A stretch of 64,000 nucleotides of DNA from Alphaproteobacteria bacterium. Its GTDB lineage: Bacteria; Pseudomonadota; Alphaproteobacteria; Acetobacterales; Acetobacteraceae. Numbering within the stretch: the stretch's first letter is position 1; each line of letters starts with the position of its first letter. The notes under the pieces were generated by a model. That model was not told where the DNA came from. It worked only from the letters and a program-made list of their open reading frames with translations, and ran no database searches. Of this stretch, positions 20,074-28,736 are shown piece after piece. The position numbers were made by a program, and so were the translations under genes. The stretch lies in NCBI GenBank assembly GCA_026400815.1, contig JAPLOI010000080.1, positions 1 through 64,000 of the forward strand. Direction: 5' to 3'.

Positions 20074-20121
20074 ACCGCCCCACATGAAATGCCTGGGCCA
20101 AGCCGCCCTGCCTGCCTTCAA

Positions 20122-20155
20122 ATGGGGTGGACGCAAGTCCGCCCCATGATCTTTT
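20122..20155 (+). terminator. Rho-independent terminator after efp
   Basis: Stem ATGGGGTGGAC / GTCCGCCCCAT (20122-20132 with 20137-20147, one G-T pair) around a GCAA tetraloop, followed by GATCTTTT. It lies 49 bases past the efp stop and separates efp from suhB. Confidence 0.75.
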
Positions 20156-20176
20156 GAGCTTCCAGGAGTTTTCGCC

Positions 20177-21019
20177 ATGGCCCTGCGCCTGTCCGCCCAC
20201 ATGACGGTCATGCAGAACGCCGCCTCCCGCGCCGCCAAGCGCCTGCTGCGCGATTTCGCGGAGGTGGAGCAGCTCCAGGTAAGCGTGAAGGGCCCCGGCG
20301 ACTTCGTGAGCCAGGCGGATCTGCGCGCCGAGGAATCGATCCGCAGCGACCTCGCCAAGGCCCGGCCGGGCTACGGCTTCCTGATGGAGGAATCCGGCGA
20401 ATCCGGCAGCGAGAACTGGACCTGGCGCTGGATCGTCGATCCGCTGGACGGCACCAGCAACTTCCTGCACGGCATCCCGCACTGGGCGATCTCCATCGGG
20501 CTGGAACGCCGCCTGCAGGATGGCACCACCGAAATCGTCGCCGGCTGCATCTATGCGCCCGCGGTGGACGAGATGTTCTGGGCCGAGAAGGGTGCCGGCG
20601 CCTTCCTCAACGAGCGCCGCCTGCGCGTCTCCGGCCGGCGGGAGATGCAGGCGGCGATGTTCGCCACCGGCATCCCCTTCGCCATCGTGCCGCAGCGCCG
20701 CCAGCTTGCCTTCGCCCGCACGCTGGCCACGCTGATGCCGCAGGTGGCCGGCATCCGCCGCTTCGGCGCCGCGGCGCTGGATCTCGCCTGGGTCGCCGCC
20801 GGCCGCTACGAGGGATTCTGGGAGCTGGGCCTGAAGCCGTGGGACATGGCGGCCGGCCTGCTGATCGTGCGCGAGGCCGGCGGCTACGTGACCGACCCGC
20901 ATGGCGGCCAGGACCCGCTGGCCTCCGGCGAAGTGGTGGCCGCCAACACTTACCTGCATGAGCCTCTGCGCGAGGCGGTGCTGGATGGCCTGGCCGCCGC
21001 CATGCGCAGCAGCAGCTAG
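20177..21019 (+). CDS. suhB: Inositol monophosphatase family protein (SuhB)
   Basis: Mg-dependent phosphatase of the inositol monophosphatase superfamily; in E. coli SuhB also joins rRNA antitermination complexes. Metal-site motifs: FLMEESGE, WIVDPLDGTSNFLHGIPHWAISIGL and the C-terminal KPWDMAAGLLIVREAGGYVTD. 280 aa. It follows efp in many Alphaproteobacteria, though a terminator lies between them here. Substrate cannot be resolved between myo-inositol phosphate and related sugars. Confidence 0.92.
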   Translation: MALRLSAHMTVMQNAASRAAKRLLRDFAEVEQLQVSVKGPGDFVSQADLRAEESIRSDLAKARPGYGFLMEESGESGSENWTWRWIVDPLDGTSNFLHGIPHWAISIGLERRLQDGTTEIVAGCIYAPAVDEMFWAEKGAGAFLNERRLRVSGRREMQAAMFATGIPFAIVPQRRQLAFARTLATLMPQVAGIRRFGAAALDLAWVAAGRYEGFWELGLKPWDMAAGLLIVREAGGYVTDPHGGQDPLASGEVVAANTYLHEPLREAVLDGLAAAMRSSS

Positions 21020-21081
21020 ACACAGATGTCTTGCCGGTTTCATTGAGCCGGCGCCCCGCCTCCGGTAGGGTGGTAGTGCCC

Positions 21082-21765
21082 ATGCCATTTCTCCCCTCCC
21101 TGCTCATGCTGGCCACCGCCCTGGCCCTGTTGCCCGCCGCCGCACAGGCGCAGCAGCAGCCGGCGCCGCGCACCCAACCGCGCGGCCAGCAGGCGGTGCC
21201 GCCCCCGCCGCCATCGCCACCGGCCCCCACCATGCCGGATGCGCCGATCGCGGCGCCGGTGATCCCGCCCGCCAGCCCGGTCCCCGCGGTGGAGGCGCCC
21301 GTCGCGCCGGCGCCGCTGATGCCGTTGGCCCCGCCGGGCCCGCCGGTGATCCCGCCGCCGCTGGCCGTGCCCACCCGCCCTGCCCCGCCGCCACCGGTGA
21401 TCGAGATCGTGGCCGGCGCCCCGGGCGGCGCGGCCCGCATCGGCGATGGCTGGCGCATCACCTTCGGCCCCGGCCTCTCGTCCCTCAGCCCGGCCACTGC
21501 CCAGGTGCTGCGCGATGTCGCCCGCGGCCTGCCGGCCCAGGCGAGCCTCACCATCTCCGCCTTCGCGCAGGGTTCGCCGGAGGATCCCTCCGTGGCGCGC
21601 CGCCTCTCGCTCGCCCGTGCGCTCGCCACCCGTGGCGTGCTGATCGCCGAGGGCATCGCCTCGCCGCGTATCATCGTGCGCGCGCTCGGCGCCAGCCCCC
21701 CCATCGCCGACGGCCCGCCGGACCGCGCGGACCTCGCCATCACCCTACCCAGGCCCGCCCCATGA
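21082..21765 (+). CDS. Proline-rich periplasmic protein with OmpA-like C-terminus
   Basis: 227 aa. A Sec signal peptide (MPFLPSLLMLATALALLPAAAQAQ) is followed by a roughly 85-residue Pro/Ala segment, then a C-terminal domain (about 125-225): ITFGPGLSSLSPATAQVLRDVARGL, SARRLSLARALATRGVLIAEGI-like stretch and IIVRALGASPP. This resembles a divergent OmpA/MotB peptidoglycan-binding fold. The stop overlaps the next start (ATGA), so it is translationally coupled to the MotA-like gene. An earlier ATG at 21031 precedes the signal peptide and is rejected. Function unknown; probably part of an envelope complex with the next two genes. Confidence 0.75.
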   Translation: MPFLPSLLMLATALALLPAAAQAQQQPAPRTQPRGQQAVPPPPPSPPAPTMPDAPIAAPVIPPASPVPAVEAPVAPAPLMPLAPPGPPVIPPPLAVPTRPAPPPPVIEIVAGAPGGAARIGDGWRITFGPGLSSLSPATAQVLRDVARGLPAQASLTISAFAQGSPEDPSVARRLSLARALATRGVLIAEGIASPRIIVRALGASPPIADGPPDRADLAITLPRPAP

Positions 21766-22901
21766 CGCGCCCAACCGTCTTCCTGATCCGGATGATCATC
21801 TTCCTGGTGCTGGTGCTGGGGGTCACCGGCCTGCTTGGCGCCGAGTTGCTCATCGCCTTCACCGCCAACCCGCTGCTGAACTCCGTGATCCTGGCGGTGC
21901 TGCTGGGCGGGGTGTTCTGGAATTTCCGCCAGGTGCTGGCGCTGGCGCCGGAGGTGAACTGGCTGGAGACCTTCCAGCGCAGCCGCCCCAGCCTCGCCGC
22001 CCTGCCCTCGCCGAAGCTGCTGGCGCCCATGGTCAGCATGCTCGCCGCCCGCAGCAGCAAGCGGGAGGGGGAGCGCTTCACCATCTCCTCCCAGGCGATG
22101 CGCTCCATGCTGGATACCATCGCCTCCCGGCTGGACGAGAAGCGCGAGCTTTCGCGCTATATGATCGGGCTGCTGATCTTCCTCGGCCTGCTCGGCACCT
22201 TCTGGGGCCTGCTGCTGACCATTGCAGCGGTGGCCGATGTGATCGCCGGCATGTCGGTGGGCTCGGGCGACATCAACGCGCTGTTTGAGCAGTTGAAGAC
22301 CGGGCTGAACAAGCCGCTGCGCGGCATGGGCACGGCGTTCTCCGCCTCCATGCTGGGCCTGGCCGGCGCACTGGTGCTGGGGTTCCTCGACCTCACCGCC
22401 GGGCAGGCGCAGAACCGCTTCTATAATGAGTTGGAGGAGTGGCTCGCCAGCCTCACCCGCGTTTCGTCCGGCGTGCTGGGTGGCGAGGGCGAGGGATCGG
22501 TGCCGGTCTATGTGCAGGCGCTGCTGGAGCAGACGGCAGAGAACATGGAAAGCCTGCAGCGCACCCTGCTGCGCGGCGAGGATGACCGGCGCGAGGGCAC
22601 GGCGGCGCTGAACTCCCTCACGGAGCGGCTGGCCGGGCTGACGGACACGATGCGGGCCAGCCAGCAGCTGATGCTGCGCATTGCCGAGAGCCAGCAGGCG
22701 CTCACCCCCGCGCTGGCCCGGCTGGGCGACCATGGCAACGAGGAGGCGATCCGCGGTCATCTGCGCACCATCGAGCTCACGCTGCAGCGCCTGGTGGCGG
22801 AGGCCGAGCAGGGGCGGCTGCAATCCACGGCGGAGCTGCGCAGCGAGATCAAGATCCTGACCCGCACCATCGCGGCGCTGGCCGCCGAGCCGCCGAGGTA
22901 G
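21762..22901 (+). CDS. MotA/TolQ/ExbB-like membrane protein with coiled-coil tail
   Basis: 379 aa. Membrane segments near residues 7-29, 36-52, 131-155 (YMIGLLIFLGLLGTFWGLLLTIAAV) and 188-210 (GTAFSASMLGLAGALVLGFLDL). The segment GLLGTFWGLLLTIAAVADVI and GMGTAFSASMLGLAGALVLGF match the proton-channel helices of the MotA/TolQ/ExbB family. A long helical tail follows (about 240-379). Together with the following MotB-like gene it should form a proton-driven envelope motor of unknown purpose; no flagellar genes are nearby. Conserved cassettes of this kind occur in Alphaproteobacteria. Confidence 0.8.
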   Translation: MTRPTVFLIRMIIFLVLVLGVTGLLGAELLIAFTANPLLNSVILAVLLGGVFWNFRQVLALAPEVNWLETFQRSRPSLAALPSPKLLAPMVSMLAARSSKREGERFTISSQAMRSMLDTIASRLDEKRELSRYMIGLLIFLGLLGTFWGLLLTIAAVADVIAGMSVGSGDINALFEQLKTGLNKPLRGMGTAFSASMLGLAGALVLGFLDLTAGQAQNRFYNELEEWLASLTRVSSGVLGGEGEGSVPVYVQALLEQTAENMESLQRTLLRGEDDRREGTAALNSLTERLAGLTDTMRASQQLMLRIAESQQALTPALARLGDHGNEEAIRGHLRTIELTLQRLVAEAEQGRLQSTAELRSEIKILTRTIAALAAEPPR

Positions 22902-22905
22902 CCCG

Positions 22906-24441
22906 GTGGCATTGCGGCGGCGCGGCGGCGGGCATGGCGACCACCTGAACCCCTGGCCGGGCTACGTGGACGCGTTGTCCACGCTGCTGATGGTGCTGAT
23001 CTTCGTGCTGCTGGTCTTCGTGCTGGGCCAGGCCTTCCTGTCCGTGGCGCTGACCGGGCGGGACCGGGCGCTGGACCGGGTGAACAGGCAGGTGAGCGAG
23101 CTTTCCGAAATGCTGTCGCTGGAGCGCAGCCGGGCGGGCGAGTTGCGGCTGGCGGTGGCGCAGCTCAATCGCGACCTGACGGTGGCGGCGGCGGCGCGGG
23201 ATACGCTGGCGCAGCAGCTGGCGGCATTGCGCACGGACCAGCAGCGCACCCAGGGCGAGCGGGATACGGCGCTGGCCGAGCGCGACCGGCTTTCGGCGCG
23301 GCTGGCGGATGCGGAGGCGCAGGCGCAGTCCGCCGAGGCGCGCAGTGCGCAGCAGGTGGCGCAAGGGGCGGATATTGCGCGGCGGGCCGAGACGGTGGCG
23401 CAGGAATCCGCCGCCAACGCCGCCGCCCTGGCGGCCTCGCGGCGCGAGCTGGAAGGCGCGCGCACGGCGCTGGATGCCAACCGGCGTACGCTGGATGGCA
23501 CGCAGCAGGAACTGACGGCGGCGCAATCGGCGCTGATGGCCGCACAGCGCGAATTGCAGGCCACGACGGCGCGGCTGGCCGAGATGCGCGCGCAGATGGA
23601 GCAGCTGGACCGCACCGTGCGGGCGGACCGGGCGACGATCGAGGCGCGGCTTTCGGATCTGGCGCGGATGGCCGAGCAGATGCGGGCGCTGACGGCGCTG
23701 CGCGATGAGTTGGAGAAGCAGGCACGCGATGCGGCGGTGCGGGCCACTACCGAGGCGGAGCGGCGGGCGGCGGTGGCGGCGCAGTTGGCCGAGGAGCAGC
23801 GGCTAGGCGAGAGTGCGCGCGCGCAGATTGCCCTGCTGAACCGCCAGATGGAGGAGTTGCGCGGGCAGCTCGCCGCGGTGGGTCGGGCGCTGGAGGCCAG
23901 CGAGGCCAGCGCGCGTGACAAGGATTCGCAGATCGTGAACCTGGGCCAGCGCTTGAACGCCGCGCTGGCGCAGAAGGTGGAGGAGCTGCAGGGCTATCGC
24001 AGCGAGTTCTTCGGCCGGCTGCGCGAGGTGCTGGCCGGGCGGCCCGGCGTGCAGGTGGTGGGCGATCGCTTCGTGTTCCAGAGCGAGGTGCTGTTCCCCG
24101 TGGGCAGCGCGGAGCTGACGCCGGCCGGGGTGGAGCAGATGTTCCGGCTGGCGGATACGCTGCGTGAGGTGGCCAAGGCGATTCCGGCCGATGTGAACTG
24201 GATGCTGCGGGTGGACGGGCATGCCGACCGGCAGCCGGTGAGCGGGGCGCGATTCGCCAGCAACTGGGAGCTTTCGGCCAGCCGGGCGATCACGGTGGTG
24301 CGGCTGTTGGCACTGGCGGGCATTCCGGCCAATCGCCTCGCGGCGACGGGGTTCGGCGACAACCAGCCGCTGGATCCCGCGGATACGCCGGAGGCCTATG
24401 CCCGCAACCGACGGATCGAGCTGCGGCTGACCGACCGCTGA
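22906..24441 (+). CDS. MotB-like protein: TM helix, very long coiled coil, OmpA domain
   Basis: 511 aa, GTG start 4 bases after the MotA-like stop. One membrane helix (about 24-48, ALSTLLMVLIFVLLVFVLGQAFL) is preceded by PGYVDALSTLLM, similar to the MotB plug/helix region with its key Asp. A coiled coil of about 300 residues (50-355; repeated RDRL, AQAQ, EARS heptads) spans to the OmpA-like domain (about 365-510): FVFQSEVLFPVGSAELTPAG, LRVDGHADRQPV, NWELSASRAITVVRLL and GDNQPLDPADTPEAYARNRRIELRLTDR. The coil could reach from inner membrane to peptidoglycan. Annotated elsewhere as peptidoglycan-binding or flagellar-motor-like. Confidence 0.82.
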   Translation: MALRRRGGGHGDHLNPWPGYVDALSTLLMVLIFVLLVFVLGQAFLSVALTGRDRALDRVNRQVSELSEMLSLERSRAGELRLAVAQLNRDLTVAAAARDTLAQQLAALRTDQQRTQGERDTALAERDRLSARLADAEAQAQSAEARSAQQVAQGADIARRAETVAQESAANAAALAASRRELEGARTALDANRRTLDGTQQELTAAQSALMAAQRELQATTARLAEMRAQMEQLDRTVRADRATIEARLSDLARMAEQMRALTALRDELEKQARDAAVRATTEAERRAAVAAQLAEEQRLGESARAQIALLNRQMEELRGQLAAVGRALEASEASARDKDSQIVNLGQRLNAALAQKVEELQGYRSEFFGRLREVLAGRPGVQVVGDRFVFQSEVLFPVGSAELTPAGVEQMFRLADTLREVAKAIPADVNWMLRVDGHADRQPVSGARFASNWELSASRAITVVRLLALAGIPANRLAATGFGDNQPLDPADTPEAYARNRRIELRLTDR

Positions 24442-24574
24442 GGCTCGCTTGGTGTTGCACTTCGTTTCCGAGCGTTCCATAGCTGCGTGAACTGCCTGAC
24501 GGTGGTGTCACGGGCGGGTCGATGGATCTGGAAAGCAACCTGTTGTTCAACTTTCATCCCCTAGGCTCCGGGGC

Positions 24575-25987
24575 ATGCGATGGGATGACAACGTGCGCCG
24601 GTTGAGGGTGCCGCGGACCGGTGCGGCGCTGTTCGCGCTGGATGTGGTGTTGCTTGCCGGATTCTGGCCGGTGCTGCTGGCGCTGCTGGACGAAGGGCCG
24701 TGGTGGGTGCTGCTGGGCGAGCCGGCACTGGCGCCCTATCCCGTTCTGCAACTGATCCTGCTCTATGCGCTTGGCCTGTATCGCCGCGACGCGATCCTGG
24801 GGACGCGCGGGGCGATCGCGCGGCTGCCGCTGGCGACAGGGCTGGCGCTGGTGGCCGCGGCGGCGCTCCAATGGGGCTGGCAGGCCGTGCTGCCGCCCAG
24901 CGAGACCGTGGATCTGAGCCATTTGTGGGCCGGGGCGGCGGTGGGCTTCACTGTTTGCGGCGCCTTGGCGCGGCTGGCGTTGCATGCGCTGCTGCATCGC
25001 GGGGTGTTCCGCCGGCGGATCATGGTGGTGGGGGCCGGGGAGCGGGCGGCGCAACTGGTGGCGATGGTGGGCGAGGCGCAGTTCGACCTGCTGTTCGTGC
25101 ACGACAAGGCGCTGGGCATGCGGCATCCGGAGCTTGGCCGGGCGGCAGGGCAGACCGTGGTGGTGGCGACGGAGGACAACTATCTGGCGCTGGCGGTGGC
25201 GCATGATGTGGACCAGATCGTGGTGGCGCCGGATGAGCGGCGCGGGATGAAGCTGGAGAAGCTGCTGGACTGCAAGAAGGCCGGGTTTCCGGTGGTGCAG
25301 CATCTGGCCTTCATCGAGCACGAGGCGCGGCGGGTGGACCTGGCGTGGATGGAGCTGGGGTGGTTCCTGTATTCTGACGGGTTCCGGTTCGGGCCGATGG
25401 ACCGGATGCTGAAGCGGGCGATGGACGTGGCGGTGAGCCTTTTGGGGCTCTTCTTCGGGTCGTTCCTTCTGGTGCCGGCGGCGATTGCGGTGAAGCTGCA
25501 GGATGACGGGCCGATCTTCTATGCCCAGACCCGCGTGACGCAGGGGGGGCGGCAATTCCGCATCCTGAAGCTGCGGACGATGCGGGTGGATGCGGAAAAG
25601 GCGGGGGCGCAGTGGGCCGCGGCCGGCGATGCGCGGGTGACGAAGTTCGGGCGGTTTCTGCGGCATACACGGATCGACGAAATTCCCCAGTTGATCAATG
25701 TGTTGCGCGGCGACATGGCGCTGGTGGGGCCGCGGCCGGAGCGGCCGGAATTCATCGGCGAGCTTTCCGAGAAGATCCTGCTGTTCGGAGAACGGCTGGC
25801 GGTGAAGGCGGGGCTGACGGGGTGGGCGCAGATCAACTACCCCTATGGGGCAACGATCGAGGATGCGCGGGCGAAGCTGGGCTACGACCTGTATTACGTG
25901 AAGGATTTCTCGGTGTTGTTTGATCTGCTGATCATTGTGCAGACCTTGCGGGTGGTGTTGTTCCCGGGAGCGGCGGGGGCACGGTAG
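24575..25987 (+). CDS. Polyprenyl glycosylphosphotransferase, PEP-CTERM/exosortase-associated type
   Basis: Initiates exopolysaccharide synthesis by transferring a sugar-phosphate to undecaprenyl phosphate. The N-terminal part (1-140) has several hydrophobic helices, followed by a Rossmann-like region (RRIMVVGAGERAAQLV). The C-terminal bacterial sugar transferase domain (about 270-465) shows MKRAMDVAVSLLGLFFG, GPIFYAQTRVTQGGR, FRILKLRTMRVDAE, RHTRIDEIPQLINVLRGDMALVGPRPERPEF and VKAGLTGWAQINYPYGA-TIEDARAKL. The ERPEFIGELSEKI and YPYGATIEDA features match the TIGR03013 group linked to exosortase/PEP-CTERM systems, consistent with a PEP-CTERM protein at the right edge. 470 aa. Confidence 0.88.
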   Translation: MRWDDNVRRLRVPRTGAALFALDVVLLAGFWPVLLALLDEGPWWVLLGEPALAPYPVLQLILLYALGLYRRDAILGTRGAIARLPLATGLALVAAAALQWGWQAVLPPSETVDLSHLWAGAAVGFTVCGALARLALHALLHRGVFRRRIMVVGAGERAAQLVAMVGEAQFDLLFVHDKALGMRHPELGRAAGQTVVVATEDNYLALAVAHDVDQIVVAPDERRGMKLEKLLDCKKAGFPVVQHLAFIEHEARRVDLAWMELGWFLYSDGFRFGPMDRMLKRAMDVAVSLLGLFFGSFLLVPAAIAVKLQDDGPIFYAQTRVTQGGRQFRILKLRTMRVDAEKAGAQWAAAGDARVTKFGRFLRHTRIDEIPQLINVLRGDMALVGPRPERPEFIGELSEKILLFGERLAVKAGLTGWAQINYPYGATIEDARAKLGYDLYYVKDFSVLFDLLIIVQTLRVVLFPGAAGAR

Positions 25988-26036
25988 GCGCGGTGGCGGG
26001 TCCGCCTTTGGCGACCCGCCCTACGAGGGAGGGGGG

Positions 26037-26627
26037 TTACGACTCCTCGCCTTGGGCCTTGAGTTTGAGGGTTTTGAGGCGTTCTTCGCCGCCCGGGAGC
26101 TTGGGGGCGAGGTCCAGGACCTTTTCCCAGGCGCGCAGCGCGCCGGTGAAGTCCTGGCGGGCTTCGGCGATGCGGGAGAGGGTTTGGAAGGCGCCGAAGT
26201 GGCGGGGTTCGCGCTTCAGTACCTCCTGGATGTCGGCCAGGGCGCCGCGGTAGTCGCCGAGGGTGGCGCGGGCCATGGCGCGACGGTTGAAGGCTTCCAT
26301 GTAGTCGGGGTCGATCACCAGGGCGGCGTCGAAATCATCGAGCGCTTCGTCGTCGGCGTCGTTGCGCAGGTTGCGGGTGCCCTTGCCGAGCAGGAGGGCG
26401 GCGACCGGGGCGCCGGCGCGGAGCCAGGATTCGCGCAGCTTGGCCTCGAAGGAGGCGGCGGCCATTTCCGAGTCGGCTTTCTTCAGGGCATCGAGCAGGG
26501 CATCGGTTTCGCCTCTGCGTCCATCGGGGCGTCCATCGGGGCGTGCCTGCGGCGCGGCCGGGGCCGGGGTTTGGGCCAAGGCGGGGAGCGGGGCCAGGAG
26601 GGCGGCGAGGAGAAGGAGGCGGCGCAT
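26037..26627 (-). CDS. TPR-repeat periplasmic protein
   Basis: 196 aa. Signal peptide MRRLLLLAALLAPLPALAQT, a Pro/Arg linker, then three TPR-like units: LRNDADDEALDDFDAALVIDPDYMEAFNRRAMA, ATLGDYRGALADIQEVLKREPRHFGAFQTLSRI and AEARQDFTGALRAWEKVLDLAPKLPGGEER. The ATG at 26627 is chosen because it opens the signal peptide; an upstream ATG at 26663 does not. Exported scaffold proteins of this type are common in Alphaproteobacteria; no partner is evident. Confidence 0.83.
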   Translation of the reverse strand: MRRLLLLAALLAPLPALAQTPAPAAPQARPDGRPDGRRGETDALLDALKKADSEMAAASFEAKLRESWLRAGAPVAALLLGKGTRNLRNDADDEALDDFDAALVIDPDYMEAFNRRAMARATLGDYRGALADIQEVLKREPRHFGAFQTLSRIAEARQDFTGALRAWEKVLDLAPKLPGGEERLKTLKLKAQGEES

Positions 26628-26717
26628 AGGGGGATGATGCCGGGGCTGGGGTTCGGGTTGCAATGGTTGGCTTTGTCCGGAACAGACTGCCTTCGTAACG
26701 GATTGGGCGTGCGGAGG

Positions 26718-27320
26718 CTAGGTGCCGTTGCCATATGTTTTTTGGAAGTAGCGTGCGGCGGCCAGGACGTAGGGGCGGAAGGGCGGGTCGCCGGGCGGGA
26801 GCTGGGGGTTGCGCAGGCTGGGCGGACGGGGGGCGCGCGGGCGCGAGGCTCGCTTGCGGTGGGGGCGCGGCGGCAAAGCGAGGAAATCCGGCTGCGGGAC
26901 GGCCAGCAGGCGGCAGAGCGGGCGCAGATAGCGGCCCGCCTGCGGGACGGCGGCGAGGAATTCCGGGAGATCTGCGCGCGCCAGGAAGGCGTTGAGCCGG
27001 AAATGCGCGAGGCCGGCATGGTGCTGGCCGGCGTTCAGGAACCAGCCCTTGGCGCGCGGGATCGGCGGGGGGAGCGGGCGCGTGGGCGCGGTTTGGACCT
27101 TCGCGGTGCGGGCGCGGGGGGCGCGCGGGGCCGGGAGGCGGTTTTCCAGCCAGAGGGCGTGGAGGCGCGCGAAGAGGCGCGCGGCGCGGCCGACGCGGTT
27201 GAACAGCAATTGCACCATCTGGGCGTGCGACTCCCGCGCCGGGACGGGCGGGATGAGGAGACCGATGACGGCGCGGATGGTCGCGACGATGAGGGTGAGG
27301 TGGTCCGTAAGGGATAACAC
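26718..27320 (-). CDS. Hypothetical protein, basic, proline/arginine-rich
   Basis: 200 aa, not recognised with certainty. The N-terminus (LTLIVATIRAVIGLLIPP) is hydrophobic, the middle and end are Pro/Arg-rich, and the core LNAFLARADLPEFLAAVPQAGRYLRPLCRLLAVPQPDFL (split over about 110-150) resembles an uncharacterised family seen in Acetobacteraceae and Methylobacterium. The start is uncertain: GTG at 27320 has no clear ribosome site, and an internal ATG (MVQLLFNRV) is possible. A run of ten G (27356-27365) lies upstream. Confidence 0.55.
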   Translation of the reverse strand: MLSLTDHLTLIVATIRAVIGLLIPPVPARESHAQMVQLLFNRVGRAARLFARLHALWLENRLPAPRAPRARTAKVQTAPTRPLPPPIPRAKGWFLNAGQHHAGLAHFRLNAFLARADLPEFLAAVPQAGRYLRPLCRLLAVPQPDFLALPPRPHRKRASRPRAPRPPSLRNPQLPPGDPPFRPYVLAAARYFQKTYGNGT

Positions 27321-27380
27321 GTTAGTTAGATAACGCGATAGAAGGGGCGATGCAAGGGGGGGGGGTGGAATATTTTTTTC

Positions 27381-28736
27381 CTATACAATCCCCGCCCATT
27401 CCGGGGCCTGGGTATCCTGGCGCAGGCGGAGGCTGCGGAAATCGAGGGCGGCGAAGATTTCGTCGGGGTCCGGCGTGCGGTCGTGCGGAAGGGGGAGGCT
27501 GGAGCGGGCTTCCTCGGTGAAGCGCAGGCTGAGGGCGGGGTTGGCGAGGTAGGTTTCCTGCCACCAGGTGAGGATGCGCGGGCGGGCGGCGGCGAGGGCA
27601 TCGGCGGTGACGAGGCGGTCGCGCTTCTGGCGTTGGTTGATGGCGGGGGTGGCGCGGAGAAGGTTCCAGAGGTCGCCGCAGGGCCAGGCGGACCAGGGGA
27701 GGCAGTGGTCGATATCCAGCGCCGCGCCGAGCGGGCGGCCGGACCAGACGCATTCGATGGGGCGGCCGGCGTGGAGACGGTCCAGCGCGAGGCCACGGAC
27801 GAAGGCGGTGTCGCGCTCCGGCTCCAGCCAGCGCAGGGCGGCGTGCGCCTCATCGGTGGTGACCACCCTGCCCGCCCGCTCGGCATAGCCCTGGGTGAGG
27901 CGGACCCATTCGGCGAGCAGCATCGGCTCGATCCAGGCGGACATGCGGCAGAAGGCGCGCCAGATGGCGAGCGGGACGCGGGTGGTGCCGTAGGCCCAGA
28001 GGGTTTCGGGCGTGATGGCGAAGTGGGCGGTGGCGGCGGGTGGGCCGCGGTACTCGCTGGGGAAAACGGGGATGTCGTTGGCGTAGGTGAGGTGGCGGGC
28101 GGGCATGTCCGCGATGACGCGGGCTGCATCGCGCAGCGCCAGGCGGAGGTGGCGGGCATCGTCGCCGTGGAAGGCGGCGCCGGGGCGCAGGTCCTGCGGA
28201 GCGAGCGCGGCCAGCGCGAGGAAGGGGGCTTTCACGAAGCCCATGCCCGGGGCTGTGAGCTGGGGCAGGCCGCGCTCGACGAGCGGTTTGTACATGCGCA
28301 GCCAGGTGAGGGCGACGAGGCCGAGGGGGAGTTCGACGTCGTCACCGGCATCGCGGGCATGGTTGGGGAAGGCATCGGCGATGCGGGCGATGCTGCGCAG
28401 GAGGCCGAGCTTGTAGGTGGAGGATTTCTCCTGGCGGAGGATGACGCCGCGCAGGGTGGGGAGGGCGCCGGCGCCGTCATCCGGCAGGTCCAGGATGATT
28501 GTTTGCCAGGTGATGTCGGGACGACCACCGATATCGGCGGTGCGTTGGGTGGCAACGCGCAGGGCGAGGCCGTGATCGACGCCGAGGCGTTCCACCTCGT
28601 GCGGGTCCACCGGCCACATTGGCCGGTCTTCCGGGGCGGGGCCGTGGCGCAGGGTGAGGACCATGCGGCCACCGGGCTTGAGCAGGGTGGCGAGCTTGCG
28701 CATGGCACGCGGGCGATCCTGCGGCGGGATGTGCAT
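27381..28736 (-). CDS. C-terminal part of methyltransferase-HNH nuclease fusion (downstream of amber codon)
   Basis: 451 aa reading frame. Residues 1-75 are the second half of a class I SAM methyltransferase (MHIPPQDRPRAMRKLATLLKPGGRMVLTLRHGP, then PDITWQTIILDLPDDG). A middle domain (about 95-300: SSTYKLGLLRSIARIADAF, LPLGLVALTWLRMYKPL) leads to an HNH endonuclease domain (about 325-375): ECVWSGRPLGAALDIDHCLPWS, then LWNLLRATPAINQRQKRDRL. The frame continues directly into the upstream methyltransferase half, separated only by one TAG at 28737-28739 followed at once by ATG. It could be translated alone from that ATG as an HNH protein, but the methyltransferase would then lack its SAM-binding motif. 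Confidence 0.75.
   Translation of the reverse strand: MHIPPQDRPRAMRKLATLLKPGGRMVLTLRHGPAPEDRPMWPVDPHEVERLGVDHGLALRVATQRTADIGGRPDITWQTIILDLPDDGAGALPTLRGVILRQEKSSTYKLGLLRSIARIADAFPNHARDAGDDVELPLGLVALTWLRMYKPLVERGLPQLTAPGMGFVKAPFLALAALAPQDLRPGAAFHGDDARHLRLALRDAARVIADMPARHLTYANDIPVFPSEYRGPPAATAHFAITPETLWAYGTTRVPLAIWRAFCRMSAWIEPMLLAEWVRLTQGYAERAGRVVTTDEAHAALRWLEPERDTAFVRGLALDRLHAGRPIECVWSGRPLGAALDIDHCLPWSAWPCGDLWNLLRATPAINQRQKRDRLVTADALAAARPRILTWWQETYLANPALSLRFTEEARSSLPLPHDRTPDPDEIFAALDFRSLRLRQDTQAPEWAGIV

Noticed and set aside
21762-24441. Zorya-type anti-phage system, suggested by MotA/MotB-like proteins with a coiled coil
   Set aside because: No ZorC, ZorD or ZorE-like helicase/nuclease gene follows. 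The coiled coil is in the MotB-like protein rather than chiefly in the MotA-like one, and the neighbours are envelope and EPS genes.
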